From positions 1 through 26,231 of the forward strand of contig JAEZIZ010000149.1 in the NCBI GenBank assembly GCA_023415915.1: DNA of 26,231 bases, in the 5' to 3' direction. The notes under the pieces are model-generated. The model worked only from the letters and a program-made list of their open reading frames with translations. It did no database searches and was not told the origin of the DNA. Shown piece by piece: positions 7,197-15,756 of this stretch. The DNA is from Bacillota bacterium (GTDB lineage Bacteria; Bacillota; Clostridia; Christensenellales; SZUA-584). Within the stretch, counting starts at the first letter, position 1. Every line of letters starts with the position of its first letter. Made by a program: the position numbers and the translations under genes.

Positions 7197-8914
7197 TTAT
7201 TGAGGCTTTTCTTCCACAAAGGTTATCCGGCCCTGAGGTTCTGCGTATTGTTGGCCGATAGCACCGCCGAGGCCTTCGGTAATGTATGTAATCAGCACCT
7301 GATTATCCAGCATGACGCAGTCCTGAGTATATACATTGTCGGCAAACATCGTATAACCGTCGCCCGCATTCTTGAGCATATAATCGTGACATGCCACGGT
7401 GTAGGTCTTATTTAGATCCAGCCGCTCGTCCCCGATATAAACGTTCTTAACGCGGTACTCGCCATTAACTCCCGCAAACATTCCAGTCTCGTCTTTCTCC
7501 ACACTGGAATTTATATATGTGTGCACCTCATAACGAATGCCTGAGGGACACAGCCACCCGCCGAATTCTTCAGGCCACGCATGAACGCTGAATTCCAGTG
7601 CATCCAGTATCTCCTGACCTGTTGCCTCACACACGCAGAGCATATTGCCGAAGGGATGGACTTTTAAGATATCTTCCTGAGTAATATCGCCTTTACGAAT
7701 GTCAGCCCGGATACAGCCTCCATTTACAAATGCAATATCTGCGCCTGATATATAGCGATATGCATCTGCACAGAGGTCGCCGAGCGCAGTTTCCTCGTTG
7801 CGAACAATGCGAATATCAGTGGCTGGATCATTCGTAAGAAGATCAATACTGCTCGTAGCAACTACCTCGACAAGTGCAGCGTCAAGATTTGCCTTTGCCT
7901 TTTCACTGGCCTCGTTCATATATGACTCAAGGCCCAAAACATCAACTGCATTTTCATCGTTGTCCCACTTATAAAGGCCTGTACTGAGCTCGCCTTCTGT
8001 CGCGATACGAACGTAACCTATCGCTTCTAGCTTTGTTCCGCAAGCCGAACGCAGTACCTCCTCGCCGGCTTTATTCTTCATTGTGACTTGGTCGAGGTCA
8101 TGGCTATGCCCGTCGATAAGCACGTCGATGCCGGTTGTGTTTTCCAGCACGTCTGCATATGTGTACGGCTTAGCATCGGCTTGGTTTCCAAGATGCGCCA
8201 TTGCGACGACATAGTCCGCACCTTCGGCGCTTGCTTCATCCACTGCCTTCTGGACCGCTGCATATAAGTCTTTGCCGTCTTCGCTTTGCATAAACCCATA
8301 GATGTAGTTGCCGTCCTGATCCATGAAGTATGCAGGCGTGGAGCTGGTCAGCGTCCAAGGCGTACTGATACCAACAAATGCAATCCTGGTACCATCGATA
8401 TCCTTTATGACATACGGGTCAAAAACAAGCTCCCCTGACTTGTTAAAATTACAACTGATATAAGGGAAATCAGCCATCTCAACGAGTTCCATAAACCGAT
8501 CCATGCCATAGTCGAACTCGTGGTTTCCGATAGTTGCGATATCATAGCCAAGCGCGTTCATCAGCCCGATATTAGCACTGCCGGTTGTTATTGTAGCAAG
8601 CGGTTCGCCTTGAATGGAATCCCCGTTGTCAACAAGAATGACGTTATTGCCCTTCGCGACGAGCTGTTTTCGGATAACATCGATACCGCTGTATGTCAGC
8701 CGCTGTCTATACCGCTGTGCACGTCGCTGGTAAAGAGAATCACAATATCTTTTGAAACTGGTTCAGTTTCTTCCGACACTGCAGGCACGGACGTTGCAGT
8801 ATTCGTTGGGGATGGTGCAGATGTGGCGGATTCAGAGGGTGTGGTGGATGCACTGCAAGCTACAAGACTCAGCAATAAAAATAATGACAAAACCAATGTT
8901 GTAACTTTTTTCAT
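7197..8914 (-). pseudogene. 5'-nucleotidase / UshA-type metallophosphatase lipoprotein, frameshifted
   Basis: This is a secreted enzyme that would dephosphorylate nucleotides or related phosphoesters at the cell surface. The first 72 codons (from 8914, AGAGG upstream) give a lipoprotein signal with lipobox SLVAC, a Ser/Thr/Pro linker and ILFTSDVHSGIDSG, then TGA at 8696-8698. The frame displaced by -1 continues at once with LTYSGIDVIRKQLVAKGNN and runs to 7197. Metallophosphatase motifs are split across the break: D-x-H in SDVH before it, then NGDSIQGE, TIGNHEFDYG and DGHSHD. The C-terminal nucleotidase domain (ETALGDLCADAYRY, VNGGCIRADI) follows. Restored length is about 570 residues, normal for the family. 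The site is not an obvious slippery heptamer, so a one-base deletion or an assembly error is likelier than programmed shifting. Without repair neither piece has all metal ligands. Confidence 0.88.
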
Positions 8915-9063
8915 GCTGAATTCCTCTTTTATTATTACATTTTTAAAGCATATTTTAGAGTAACGTCTATTTCAGCTAACGTCAATACTATCAGGCTAGT
9001 TTTTATTTAAGAATGCAGCGTGCCTGCGCCATTGCTGCCAGCGCACAGCTGCCGTAGTACAAG

Positions 9064-9100
9064 CCGGGTCGGGGGCAACGTGCCGCTGGCACGTTGCCTT
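9064..9100. repeat. Palindromic block of the mosaic repeat, upstream of the nucleotidase gene
   Basis: GGCAACGTGCC (9074-9084) and GGCACGTTGCC (9088-9098) form a perfect 11-bp inverted repeat with a GCT loop. With its GGGTCGGGGG lead-in it matches 7030-7062, where the palindrome has decayed. The remaining gap 8915-9262 holds AT-rich sequence at 8920-9010, including possible promoter half TTGACG on the minus strand, and no gene that I can support. Confidence 0.6.
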
Positions 9101-9262
9101 ATCCTCTGTTCGCTGCCGATTCACGCTACGCGACGCTTGCGTTCATCTGTTGCTCACAGAACCAAAACCTCGCTTCATCTGTCACTGGCAGCGCTCGGTT
9201 TTGGCTCCCTCCCTTCAAATCCTTTCAATCACATAACATAAAAACGTAAAAGAATAAAAAAG

Positions 9263-9444
<182 letters not shown>

Positions 9445-9469
9445 TTAACAATTATCTTTTATAAAAAAA

Positions 9470-9545
9470 TGGAGCCAATGAACGGATTCGAACCGTTGAC
9501 CTGCTGATTACGAATCAGCTGCTCTACCGACTGAGCTACATTGGC
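9470..9545 (-). tRNA. tRNA-Thr (anticodon CGT)
   Basis: The minus strand gives a full cloverleaf: acceptor GCCAATG/CATTGGC, D arm with AGCTCAGTCGGTAGAGCA, anticodon stem GCTGA/TCAGC with loop TTCGTAA (anticodon CGT, codon ACG), T loop TTCGAAT, discriminator T and encoded CCA. It is transcribed ahead of tRNA-Pro with a 25-bp gap. Confidence 0.95.
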
Positions 9546-9590
9546 ACGGCCTGCCGTGTTTGTTTCTTGGTTTAACACCGGCAGTATCGA

Positions 9591-9619
9591 ATTATACCAC
9601 ATAAATTTCAGGCTGCCAA
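9591..9619 (-). promoter_or_regulatory. Promoter of the tRNA-Thr/tRNA-Pro operon
   Basis: On the minus strand TTGGCA (9614-9619) and TATAAT (9591-9596) are 17 bp apart. The predicted start near 9584 leaves about 40 nt before tRNA-Thr. Confidence 0.75.
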
Positions 9620-9706
9620 TACATTTTTACAAAGAAATAATCAATATAAAAATTACAAAATTTAATGTTTTATGGGCCTGCCAATTATTGCCGCAGCGCC
9701 AAAGAT

Positions 9707-10966
9707 TTAAGCTTTAAAAACGTTTTCAGTAGCGGGCGGCTGCGCGGCGGCAGCCGAGCTGCGTTTACGGCTGAAGCTTATTAGCGCAGCGCCAATGGCC
9801 GCGGAAACAGTAAAGAAAACAATGCCTGAAAACAGCCACAACGTCCTTATTCCCTGCTGAGTAGACGCAAGGCCGGCAGCGGCGGGAGCGACAATGCCGC
9901 CTGTCTGAAATACGAAAGATACGAATGAAAGCAGGCTTGCGCGCTTTTCACTCGGTATCTCGGTATTCAGTATAGTGCTCTCGGCCATATTCGATGCGCC
10001 GAACAGCAAGTATAAAGTAAAGAACATTGCTGCAAAGCCTGCTGCAGACTGCTGTAAGGAAAAAATCACAAGCATGGAAAAAAGCAAAAGCCGTGCGGCG
10101 AGATATCCGACGTACAACATGTGCTGCCTGCCCGAAAAAATCTTTTTTATTATGATGTTGCCTGCCGAAGCGAAAAAGAAGCAGCCAAACGATAAAAGGC
10201 CGAGCGTCCAATACAGACTGCCGTCAGGAAGCAGCGCGGTGTACGCCGGCTGCCAGTATGTCTCAATGGTGAATAGAAATATGCCGGCGCAAAACAAACC
10301 GGCCGAAAGTAGCAGTACGATGCGGCTTTGCTTTATAAATCGCGCGCTTTCCGCTATATGCGCCTTAAGCTTTATGGTATGCGTTCCATGCGGGCGGGAT
10401 TCTTTAATAAACACGGCGCATAGTACAGTATTTACTAAAACGAGCGCGGTACGTGCAATTATCGTCAGATCATACGTTCCGAGTAAAGGGAACAGATCGC
10501 CTGTCAATCCCGGCAGAAAGCCGCCCAGTATCGCCCCCGCAGATAGCCCGGCCGTTTCGAGCAGCGCCAGCCTCGATGTCACGACAGGCATGCTTTGCGC
10601 GCCGTTTTGACCGATATAGCCGTCTATTATCAATGCGTCCATCGAGCCGGACGCAAACGCCTTGCCCGCGCCCCAAAGCACTATGACAGGTATCATAGGC
10701 GCGACACCGCGCACAAAAAGCAGCCCAGCCGCCGACGTGATATAAAACACGTTTGACAACAGGAATACTCTTTTGCGGCCAATAACATCGGCTAATACGC
10801 CGCTGGGTATCTCAAGTATAAGAACAGTCAATGAATACAGTCCGAATATAAGCGCAAGGCTGGTAAGGTCAAGCCCTTTGTCAAGCAATGCAAGGCTTAA
10901 AACGGGCACCATCACGCCCATAGAAAAATAGTTGAGAAAGAACAGAGGCCAGTAACACCGTTTCAT
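9707..10966 (-). CDS. Major facilitator superfamily transporter (efflux-type, 12 membrane segments)
   Basis: The 419-residue membrane protein has about 12 hydrophobic segments. The family's loop 2-3 signature is visible as GVLADVIGRKRV (about residues 57-68), after the first helix LFFLNYFSMGVMVPVLSLAL. The C-terminus is a basic then Ala/Pro-rich cytoplasmic tail. It resembles proton-driven drug or metabolite exporters, but the substrate cannot be read from the sequence. The start at 10966 has GGGAG 9 nt upstream and overlaps the stop of the upstream HTH regulator by 4 bp (ATGA), so the two are translationally coupled. The regulator therefore probably controls this transporter's expression. 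I see no damage. Confidence 0.88.
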   Translation of the reverse strand: MKRCYWPLFFLNYFSMGVMVPVLSLALLDKGLDLTSLALIFGLYSLTVLILEIPSGVLADVIGRKRVFLLSNVFYITSAAGLLFVRGVAPMIPVIVLWGAGKAFASGSMDALIIDGYIGQNGAQSMPVVTSRLALLETAGLSAGAILGGFLPGLTGDLFPLLGTYDLTIIARTALVLVNTVLCAVFIKESRPHGTHTIKLKAHIAESARFIKQSRIVLLLSAGLFCAGIFLFTIETYWQPAYTALLPDGSLYWTLGLLSFGCFFFASAGNIIIKKIFSGRQHMLYVGYLAARLLLFSMLVIFSLQQSAAGFAAMFFTLYLLFGASNMAESTILNTEIPSEKRASLLSFVSFVFQTGGIVAPAAAGLASTQQGIRTLWLFSGIVFFTVSAAIGAALISFSRKRSSAAAAQPPATENVFKA

Positions 10967-11529
10967 GGCTTATCTCCCGAATTATAAAGTATAAGGGCGT
11001 ATTCCCACGGCTGAGTGTGCTGTGAAGCGTTTTCATGTGTATCAATAAAATCGCGTATCATCGCTAAAAGCGAGGCCGAGTCTTCAGGCGAAAGATGCAC
11101 TACGCCGCTTAAAAAATCGCCGTATTCGCGGAGTCTTTGAGCAGGTATGCCGGCCGCCTTTGCACGCTCGATAGTTTCGTTCATGCCGCGAAGCGTATTG
11201 AGAAGTATGTTCTGCGCTATGGCGGTGCGTTCGCCGGCAAGGCCGTCGTCCAGCTGCTGGCCTATATTTACGGTGACGTCGGCGGTACGGAAAAACCGTG
11301 CGACTATGCCGTTTACTATCTCCGTATGGTCCTCTTCAACTATGCCGAGCTTCATTAACTTCGATATGTGGTGCGAAGCGGAAGATGCCGAGATGCCGAG
11401 CTTATCCGAGAGCATCTTCGCTGTCATGGGCCTGCCGTAAAGGCGCATTGCGCGCAGCAGCTGATGGCGCTGAGGGCTCATAAATATGCCTAGTTCTTCT
11501 TTTGTGGACAATGAGACTATCTTTTTCAT
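10963..11529 (-). CDS. ArsR-type winged-helix transcriptional regulator of the MFS transporter
   Basis: The 188-residue DNA-binding protein has a winged helix in the first third (FMSPQRHQLLRAMRLYGRPM, then AKMLSDKLGISASSASHHIS as helix-turn-helix). A helical C-terminal half with SGVVHLSPEDSASLLAMIRD follows, possibly for dimerisation or effector binding. I use the start at 11529 (MKKIVSL) because AAAGGAG lies five bases upstream; the ATG five codons earlier precedes that site. It is the first gene of a two-gene operon with the transporter. Its promoter overlaps an inverted repeat, which fits autorepression. The inducer is unknown. Confidence 0.85.
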   Translation of the reverse strand: MKKIVSLSTKEELGIFMSPQRHQLLRAMRLYGRPMTAKMLSDKLGISASSASHHISKLMKLGIVEEDHTEIVNGIVARFFRTADVTVNIGQQLDDGLAGERTAIAQNILLNTLRGMNETIERAKAAGIPAQRLREYGDFLSGVVHLSPEDSASLLAMIRDFIDTHENASQHTQPWEYALILYNSGDKP

Positions 11530-11551
11530 ACACACTCCTTTCATTACAATA

Positions 11552-11581
11552 AATATAACATTACAAAAAGTGTAACGTCAA
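11552..11581 (-). promoter_or_regulatory. Promoter and likely operator of the regulator/transporter operon
   Basis: On the minus strand TTGACG (11576-11581) and TATATT (11552-11557) are 18 bp apart, with a predicted start near 11545 and a short leader. The spacer contains TTACA-5-TGTAA, a perfect inverted repeat, and CATTACAA occurs twice on the plus strand (11542 and 11559). These are natural operator candidates for the encoded regulator. Confidence 0.6.
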
Positions 11582-11650
11582 GGGCTTTATTTGCATCAAT
11601 AAGCGTGGGCTTTTTGATTGGTAATTTATTATGAACATTTTTAGTCTATT

Positions 11651-11679
11651 TTGACATGGTATTTTACGGGGTATATAAT
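11651..11679 (+). promoter_or_regulatory. Consensus sigma-A promoter of the protease gene
   Basis: TTGACA (11651-11656), a 17-bp spacer and TATAAT (11674-11679) match consensus exactly. The predicted start near 11686 leaves an unusually long leader of about 210 nt before the protease start codon. Confidence 0.8.
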
Positions 11680-11685
11680 GTTCGA

Positions 11686-11895
11686 AAACCGGATGATTAG
11701 CTTGATTTATAAGTTTTTGCTTAATCGGAGTTATTATTAACCCTTGAGGCAGTGCTATGATTTCGGGGCGGAAATTACGGTGTCCGCGGCGAGGCGTGAA
11801 ACTTTACTTGAGATATCTTCAGGGCATGTGGAAAAGCGAATAATCCGTCTGCCCGCACACATATTTATATACGTATGTGTTTTTGGAGGGATTAT
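11686..11895 (+). other. Long 5' leader of the protease gene, with a possible 28-codon ORF
   Basis: Between the consensus promoter and the protease start there is a small ORF at 11757-11843 (MISGRKLRCPRRGVKLYLRY and eight more residues, very basic). A GAGG lies 7 nt before its ATG. A weak hairpin ACACATA/TATGTGT (11857-11880) is followed by five T. Together they could act as a leader peptide with attenuator, but the hairpin is AT-rich and I cannot show expression. Upstream of the promoter the gap holds only the divergent promoter at 11552-11581. Confidence 0.3.
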
Positions 11896-13092
11896 ATGAG
11901 CAAAAGGTCAGCCGTTATAATGGCTGTTATAGTAGGCATAGTATCTTCGCTGTTAACGCTGACCATAGTATCGGTTACGCTGGGGCTGCACCTGTTTGAT
12001 ATAGACGGCGCGCAGGATGAACTTCCCGTATCAGAGTTTTCCAGAGTAGAGGAAATCATCAAACAGAACTATCTTCGTGAGTTCAATATGGAAGACCTGC
12101 AGTACGCCGGCCTTAAAGCGATGGTAGCGGCGCTTGGAGACCCTTACAGCGTGTATTACACGCCCGAGGAGTTCGCGGCATTCAAACAGGAAGCGTCCGG
12201 AGAATATTACGGGCTCGGTATGGTATTAAGCAAGGAAGAAGCGACCGGGCTCGCTAAAGTAGATTACTTTTTTGAGGGGTCTTCGGCGGAGGAAGCGGGC
12301 ATAAGAGTCGGAGATTATATAATCAGCGTAGACGGTGAAGACGTGACGGATATGTCGCTGCAGGAGATAGGCAAGCTCTGCATCGGCGAGGAGGGCACAA
12401 CGCTTATATTAGGCGTGCTTCGGGGCGAAGAGTCGTTTGAATTTGAAGTCGTGCGCCGCGCTGTTGCCCGGGATATGGTCAAATATAAGATGCTGCCCGA
12501 CGGCATCGGATATATGCAGATAATACAGTTCGGCGGCAACTGCGAAGAGCATTTCAACAAAGCGATGAGCTACTTTGAAGAGCAGGGGGCAAAAGGCATA
12601 GTGATAGACCTGCGCGACAATCCCGGCGGGTATCTTAATACGGTGGTAAAGGTGCTCGACAGGCTGCTGCCCGAAGGCACGCTCGTATATACGGAGGATA
12701 AGTACGGGCGCAGGGAGACATGGTCAAGCGACGCAAATTGTATAGACTTGCCAATATCGGTTGTGGTGAACGGCAATACGGCATCCGCCGCCGAGATATT
12801 CGCGGGCGCAGTGCAGGATTTCGGATACGGGCCTGTCGTTGGCACGAGGACGTACGGCAAAGGTGTTGTGCAGGTGGTCATACCTATACAGACGACAGGC
12901 GCGGGGCTTAAGCTGACGACGTCGCAGTACTTTACGCCAAACGGCAGGACAATAGACAGGAACGGCATATACCCTGATCATTATATAGATATACAGCAGG
13001 AATTCAGAGACGACCCCTCAAGCTATACGTTTGAGCAGGACGCGCAGATAAACAAAGCCGTGGAGTTGTTAAAACAGAGAATAGGCGGATAG
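11896..13092 (+). CDS. ctpA: Carboxyl-terminal processing serine protease (S41 family, CtpA-like)
   Basis: The membrane-anchored protease acts outside the cytoplasmic membrane and trims or degrades exported proteins, often cell-wall hydrolases. The N-terminal helix at residues 6-34 is an uncleaved anchor. A PDZ domain at about residues 103-187 (YYGLGMVLS, AEEAGIRVGDYIISVDGED) is followed by the S41 catalytic core with GIVIDLRDNPGGYL. The Ser-Lys dyad is Ser297 in NGNTASAAEIFAGAV and Lys322 in GTRTYGKGVVQ, with the 25-residue spacing usual for the family. The start at 11896 has GGAGGG 6 nt upstream; the ATG seven codons earlier has none. The 398-residue length is typical. No ftsEX genes lie upstream, although they often neighbour ctpA in Firmicutes. 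Confidence 0.95.
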   Translation: MSKRSAVIMAVIVGIVSSLLTLTIVSVTLGLHLFDIDGAQDELPVSEFSRVEEIIKQNYLREFNMEDLQYAGLKAMVAALGDPYSVYYTPEEFAAFKQEASGEYYGLGMVLSKEEATGLAKVDYFFEGSSAEEAGIRVGDYIISVDGEDVTDMSLQEIGKLCIGEEGTTLILGVLRGEESFEFEVVRRAVARDMVKYKMLPDGIGYMQIIQFGGNCEEHFNKAMSYFEEQGAKGIVIDLRDNPGGYLNTVVKVLDRLLPEGTLVYTEDKYGRRETWSSDANCIDLPISVVVNGNTASAAEIFAGAVQDFGYGPVVGTRTYGKGVVQVVIPIQTTGAGLKLTTSQYFTPNGRTIDRNGIYPDHYIDIQQEFRDDPSSYTFEQDAQINKAVELLKQRIGG

Positions 13093-13157
13093 CAGGATTT
13101 CGTTTTTTCGTGTTAGTAAAGTATTTTATAACGCAGGTTATCCCTTGTATAACGTGT

Positions 13158-13186
13158 TTGTTTTTTTACGGAAAATAGGGTATTAT
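13158..13186 (+). promoter_or_regulatory. Likely promoter of the thioredoxin reductase gene
   Basis: TTGTTT (13158-13163) and TATTAT (13181-13186) are 17 bp apart, 48 bp before the start codon. The -35 is a weak match. Confidence 0.45.
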
Positions 13187-13233
13187 TTGTGTACATCGGT
13201 AAAGTGCGAGCAGCAAATGCAAAGGAGCAGAAT

Positions 13234-14145
13234 ATGTACGATCTGATAATCGCCGGCGCCGGTACTGCGGGGCTGACAGCGGGCATATATGCGGCACGGG
13301 CGGGAATGTCGGCGCTGATAATCGAAAGCCTTTTTGCGGGCGGACAGATAGCGCGGGCTCATGTCGTGGAGAATTACCCCGGGTTTCCGGAGGGCGTGTC
13401 GGGAGCGGAGCTGGCTCTGAAGTTCAGGGAACAGGCGGAGCGTTTGGGCGCGCGTATAGAGAACGCGCAAATCACCGGATTTGAGCTTGAGGGCGACGAG
13501 AAAAGAGTTTTAACGCAAGATGCGGAGTATTCCGCGAAAACCGTGATACTCGCAATGGGCGCTAATTACAAATCGCTGGGGCTTAAATCGGAGAAAAAGC
13601 TTGTAGGCTCGGGCGTCTCGTATTGCGCGACGTGCGACGGAGCGTTTTTCAAGCGAAAAGACGTGGCGGTAATAGGAGGCGGCGATACGGCGCTGGAGGA
13701 CGCGCTGTACCTTTCGGGCTTCGCGAACCATATATACGTCGTACACAGGCGGGACGAGCTGCGCGCGCAAAAAGCGCTGCAGAAAACCGCGATGGCAAAT
13801 GAAAAGATAGAATTCGTCTGGGACAGCGTAGTGGAAACCGTGCTGGGCAAGTCGTTTGTGGAAGGCGTGCGGATAAAGAACACCAAGACTGAGCAGCTGC
13901 GCGACATAAGCGTATCGGGCGTATTTGTGGCTATAGGCATTACGCCGCAGACCGAGGTTGTAAAGGGCAAGGTAAATATCGACGAGTCGGGATATATAAT
14001 AACCGACGCTTTTATGAGGACGAGCATTCCCGGAGTGTTCGCTGCGGGTGACATCGTGAAAAAGCCGCTGCGGCAGGTAGTGACTGCGGCGGCGGACGGA
14101 GCGGTTGCGGTATACTCCGCACTGAGCTATTTAAGGGAAAAATAA
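13234..14145 (+). CDS. trxB: Thioredoxin-disulfide reductase (NADPH, FAD)
   Basis: The cytoplasmic flavoenzyme transfers electrons from NADPH through FAD and an internal disulfide to thioredoxin. The N-terminal FAD-binding motif is GAGTAG (residues 8-13). The redox pair is Cys131 and Cys134 in SYCATCDGAFF, the NADPH-binding segment is AVIGGGDTALEDALYL with HRRDELRAQK, and the C-terminal FAD contact is VFAAGDIVKKPLRQV. I chose the start at 13234 (MYDLIIAG) because AAAGGAG lies 7 nt upstream; a longer reading adds 15 residues ahead of the conserved fold. The 303-residue length is normal for bacterial low-molecular-weight TrxB. No thioredoxin gene is in the window. It has its own likely promoter and may also be read from the protease gene. 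Confidence 0.93.
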   Translation: MYDLIIAGAGTAGLTAGIYAARAGMSALIIESLFAGGQIARAHVVENYPGFPEGVSGAELALKFREQAERLGARIENAQITGFELEGDEKRVLTQDAEYSAKTVILAMGANYKSLGLKSEKKLVGSGVSYCATCDGAFFKRKDVAVIGGGDTALEDALYLSGFANHIYVVHRRDELRAQKALQKTAMANEKIEFVWDSVVETVLGKSFVEGVRIKNTKTEQLRDISVSGVFVAIGITPQTEVVKGKVNIDESGYIITDAFMRTSIPGVFAAGDIVKKPLRQVVTAAADGAVAVYSALSYLREK

Positions 14146-14185
14146 CGCGGTTAATAAATCCGCATGGTTGATGGAGTAAAAGGAC

Positions 14186-14209
14186 TATACCAGTTTGCAA
14201 AGTGGTATA
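14186..14209. promoter_or_regulatory. 24-bp palindromic operator candidate over the glmM -35 box
   Basis: Arms TATACCA and TGGTATA (14186-14192 and 14203-14209) flank a central TTTGCAAA, giving 22 of 24 positions symmetric. It contains the whole glmM -35 hexamer, so a bound protein would block transcription. TGGTATA-type half-sites are reminiscent of GntR/HutC-family operators, including amino-sugar regulators, but I cannot name the protein. Confidence 0.55.
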
Positions 14210-14223
14210 AATACGGGTATAAT
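14195..14223 (+). promoter_or_regulatory. Sigma-A promoter of glmM
   Basis: TTGCAA (14195-14200), 17 bp, then a perfect TATAAT (14218-14223). The predicted start is near 14230, giving a short leader to the ATG at 14246. Confidence 0.75.
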
Positions 14224-14245
14224 GAACCAACCCGATGGAGGTAAC

Positions 14246-15592
14246 ATGGGAAGACTATTCGGAACGGACGGAGTGAGGGGCGTCGCCAACGAAAAGCTTT
14301 CGTGCGAGCTGGCGTTCAAGCTGGGGCAGGCGGGAGCGCATGTGCTCACAAGCAAGGTGCACAAAGCGAGGATACTCATAGGCAGGGACACGAGGATATC
14401 AGGCGATATGCTTGAAGCGGCGATGGTGGCGGGCATATGCTCGGTGGGAGCGGAGGCCATAGTCGCCGGCGTTATACCCACATCGGGGATAGCGTATCTG
14501 ACAAGGGACTACGGCGCGGACGCAGGCGTCGTCATATCGGCGTCGCACAACTCTGCGGAATACAACGGCATCAAATTTTTCAGCTCGGAAGGCAAAAAGC
14601 TGCCCGACGAGGTGGAAAACAGAATAGAGAACATAATACTCGACGGGTCCGAGCAGCTTACAACAAGGACGGGCGTCAATGTGGGCAGAAGGGTGAGCGC
14701 CGTAAACGCGCTGACCGAATACAAGGAGTTCCTGCTCTCCACGACGGACACGAACTTAAGAGGCCTAAAAATAGTGCTCGACTGTGCGCACGGCGCGTCG
14801 TCGGTAGTGGCGCCGCGGGCGTTCAGGGAGCTGGGCGCCGAAGTCGTGCCGTATTACAACACGCCGGACGGTACTAACATAAACGACAACTGCGGCTCTA
14901 CTTACCCGGAAAAGCTTACGCAGCTGGTTGCGGAACTGGGCGCGGACATGGGCTTCGCGTTCGACGGGGACGCTGACAGGATAATAGCTGTCGACGAGCA
15001 CGGCGTTATAGTCAACGGGGACGAGATAATGGCGATATGCGCGCTCGACTTAAAGGAGCGCGGCCTTCTTAAGGATAACACGCTCGTATGTACGGTGATG
15101 AGCAATTTGGGGCTCGACCTGGCGATGAATACTAACGGCATTAAAACGGTGAAGACAAATGTCGGCGACAGGTATGTGCTGGAAGAGATGGTGCGCGGAG
15201 GATATTCTCTGGGCGGCGAACAGTCGGGGCATATTATTTTCCTTGACAAGTGCACCACGGGCGACGGCATACTCACCGGCATACAGCTGGCGTCCATAGT
15301 AATGCGCAGCGGTAAAACGCTTTCCAAGCTTGCAAGCGTGGTCACGATATTGCCGCAGGTGCTCGTCAATGTTCGCGTTAAGGACGAACATAAAGAACAT
15401 ATCATGGAAGACCCGGAAGTCAAAAAGAAGATAGACGAGTTGGAGAAACACTTCCGCGGCAGCGGCAGGGTGCTTATACGTCCTTCGGGCACCGAGCCGC
15501 TCGTCCGGGTTATGATAGAGGGCAAGGATAAAAAGGAAATAGAACGGTATGCCGTGGATATGGCAGCGCTCATAGAAAGCCGCCTTGCATAA
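14246..15592 (+). CDS. glmM: Phosphoglucosamine mutase
   Basis: The enzyme converts glucosamine-6-phosphate to glucosamine-1-phosphate, the middle step between GlmS and GlmU on the way to UDP-GlcNAc and peptidoglycan. It opens with MGRLFGTDGVRGVAN, as the family does. The phosphorylated serine is Ser100 in VVISASHNSAEYNGIKFF. The magnesium loop is FDGDADRI, the sugar-binding loop GGEQSGHIIF, and the phosphate-binding loop RPSGTEPLVRVMIEG near the C-terminus. The start at 14246 has GGAGG 4 nt upstream, and 448 residues matches family length. It lies just ahead of glmS, so two consecutive enzymes of the pathway are co-localised. The palindrome on its promoter suggests it is regulated separately from the upstream genes. 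Confidence 0.96.
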   Translation: MGRLFGTDGVRGVANEKLSCELAFKLGQAGAHVLTSKVHKARILIGRDTRISGDMLEAAMVAGICSVGAEAIVAGVIPTSGIAYLTRDYGADAGVVISASHNSAEYNGIKFFSSEGKKLPDEVENRIENIILDGSEQLTTRTGVNVGRRVSAVNALTEYKEFLLSTTDTNLRGLKIVLDCAHGASSVVAPRAFRELGAEVVPYYNTPDGTNINDNCGSTYPEKLTQLVAELGADMGFAFDGDADRIIAVDEHGVIVNGDEIMAICALDLKERGLLKDNTLVCTVMSNLGLDLAMNTNGIKTVKTNVGDRYVLEEMVRGGYSLGGEQSGHIIFLDKCTTGDGILTGIQLASIVMRSGKTLSKLASVVTILPQVLVNVRVKDEHKEHIMEDPEVKKKIDELEKHFRGSGRVLIRPSGTEPLVRVMIEGKDKKEIERYAVDMAALIESRLA

Positions 15593-15615
15593 CCTGAGAA
15601 TTTAACGTCAAGCGA

Positions 15616-15748
15616 GCCTCCCTTACGGCCCGAAAAGTTTACTTTTTGGACGTCGGTACAAGGCCCTGAAGACGAGCGGTTTTCAGGGTGGTAACGACAT
15701 TATTGTGGTGGGAATTCGATCCCCGAAATAGGGACGGTAAAGGGAGGC
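15616..15748 (+). ncRNA. Candidate structured leader RNA of glmS whose closing stem pairs the Shine-Dalgarno
   Basis: The glmM-glmS gap can fold as a multi-branched RNA. The closing stem is GCCTCCCTT (15616-15624) with AAGGGAGGC (15740-15748), 9 perfect pairs. Inside are CCGAAAAG/CTTTTTGG (15630-15637/15642-15649, TTTA loop, one G-U) and CCCTGAA/TTCAGGG (15664-15670/15682-15688). A weaker GGG/CCC region lies around 15710-15733. The closing stem includes the glmS ribosome binding site AAGGGAGG, so folding would block initiation at the TTG 9 nt downstream. I do not find the conserved segments of the glmS ribozyme that often occupies this position. The fold is proposed by eye; the ligand and even the regulatory role are unproven. 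Confidence 0.45.
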
Positions 15749-15756
15749 ATAATACT

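Noticed and set aside
8695..8702. Programmed -1 frameshifting in the nucleotidase
   Set aside because: No slippery X-XXY-YYZ heptamer lies at the junction, and programmed shifting is not known for this family.
15680..15740. T-box riboswitch upstream of glmS
   Set aside because: AGGGTGGTAACGAC at 15685-15698 matches the 14-nt T-box consensus at 11 positions and a later GGGACGG looks T-box-like. However, there is no room for Stem I with a specifier loop before it, the key ACCGCG end is changed, and glmS is not a usual T-box target.
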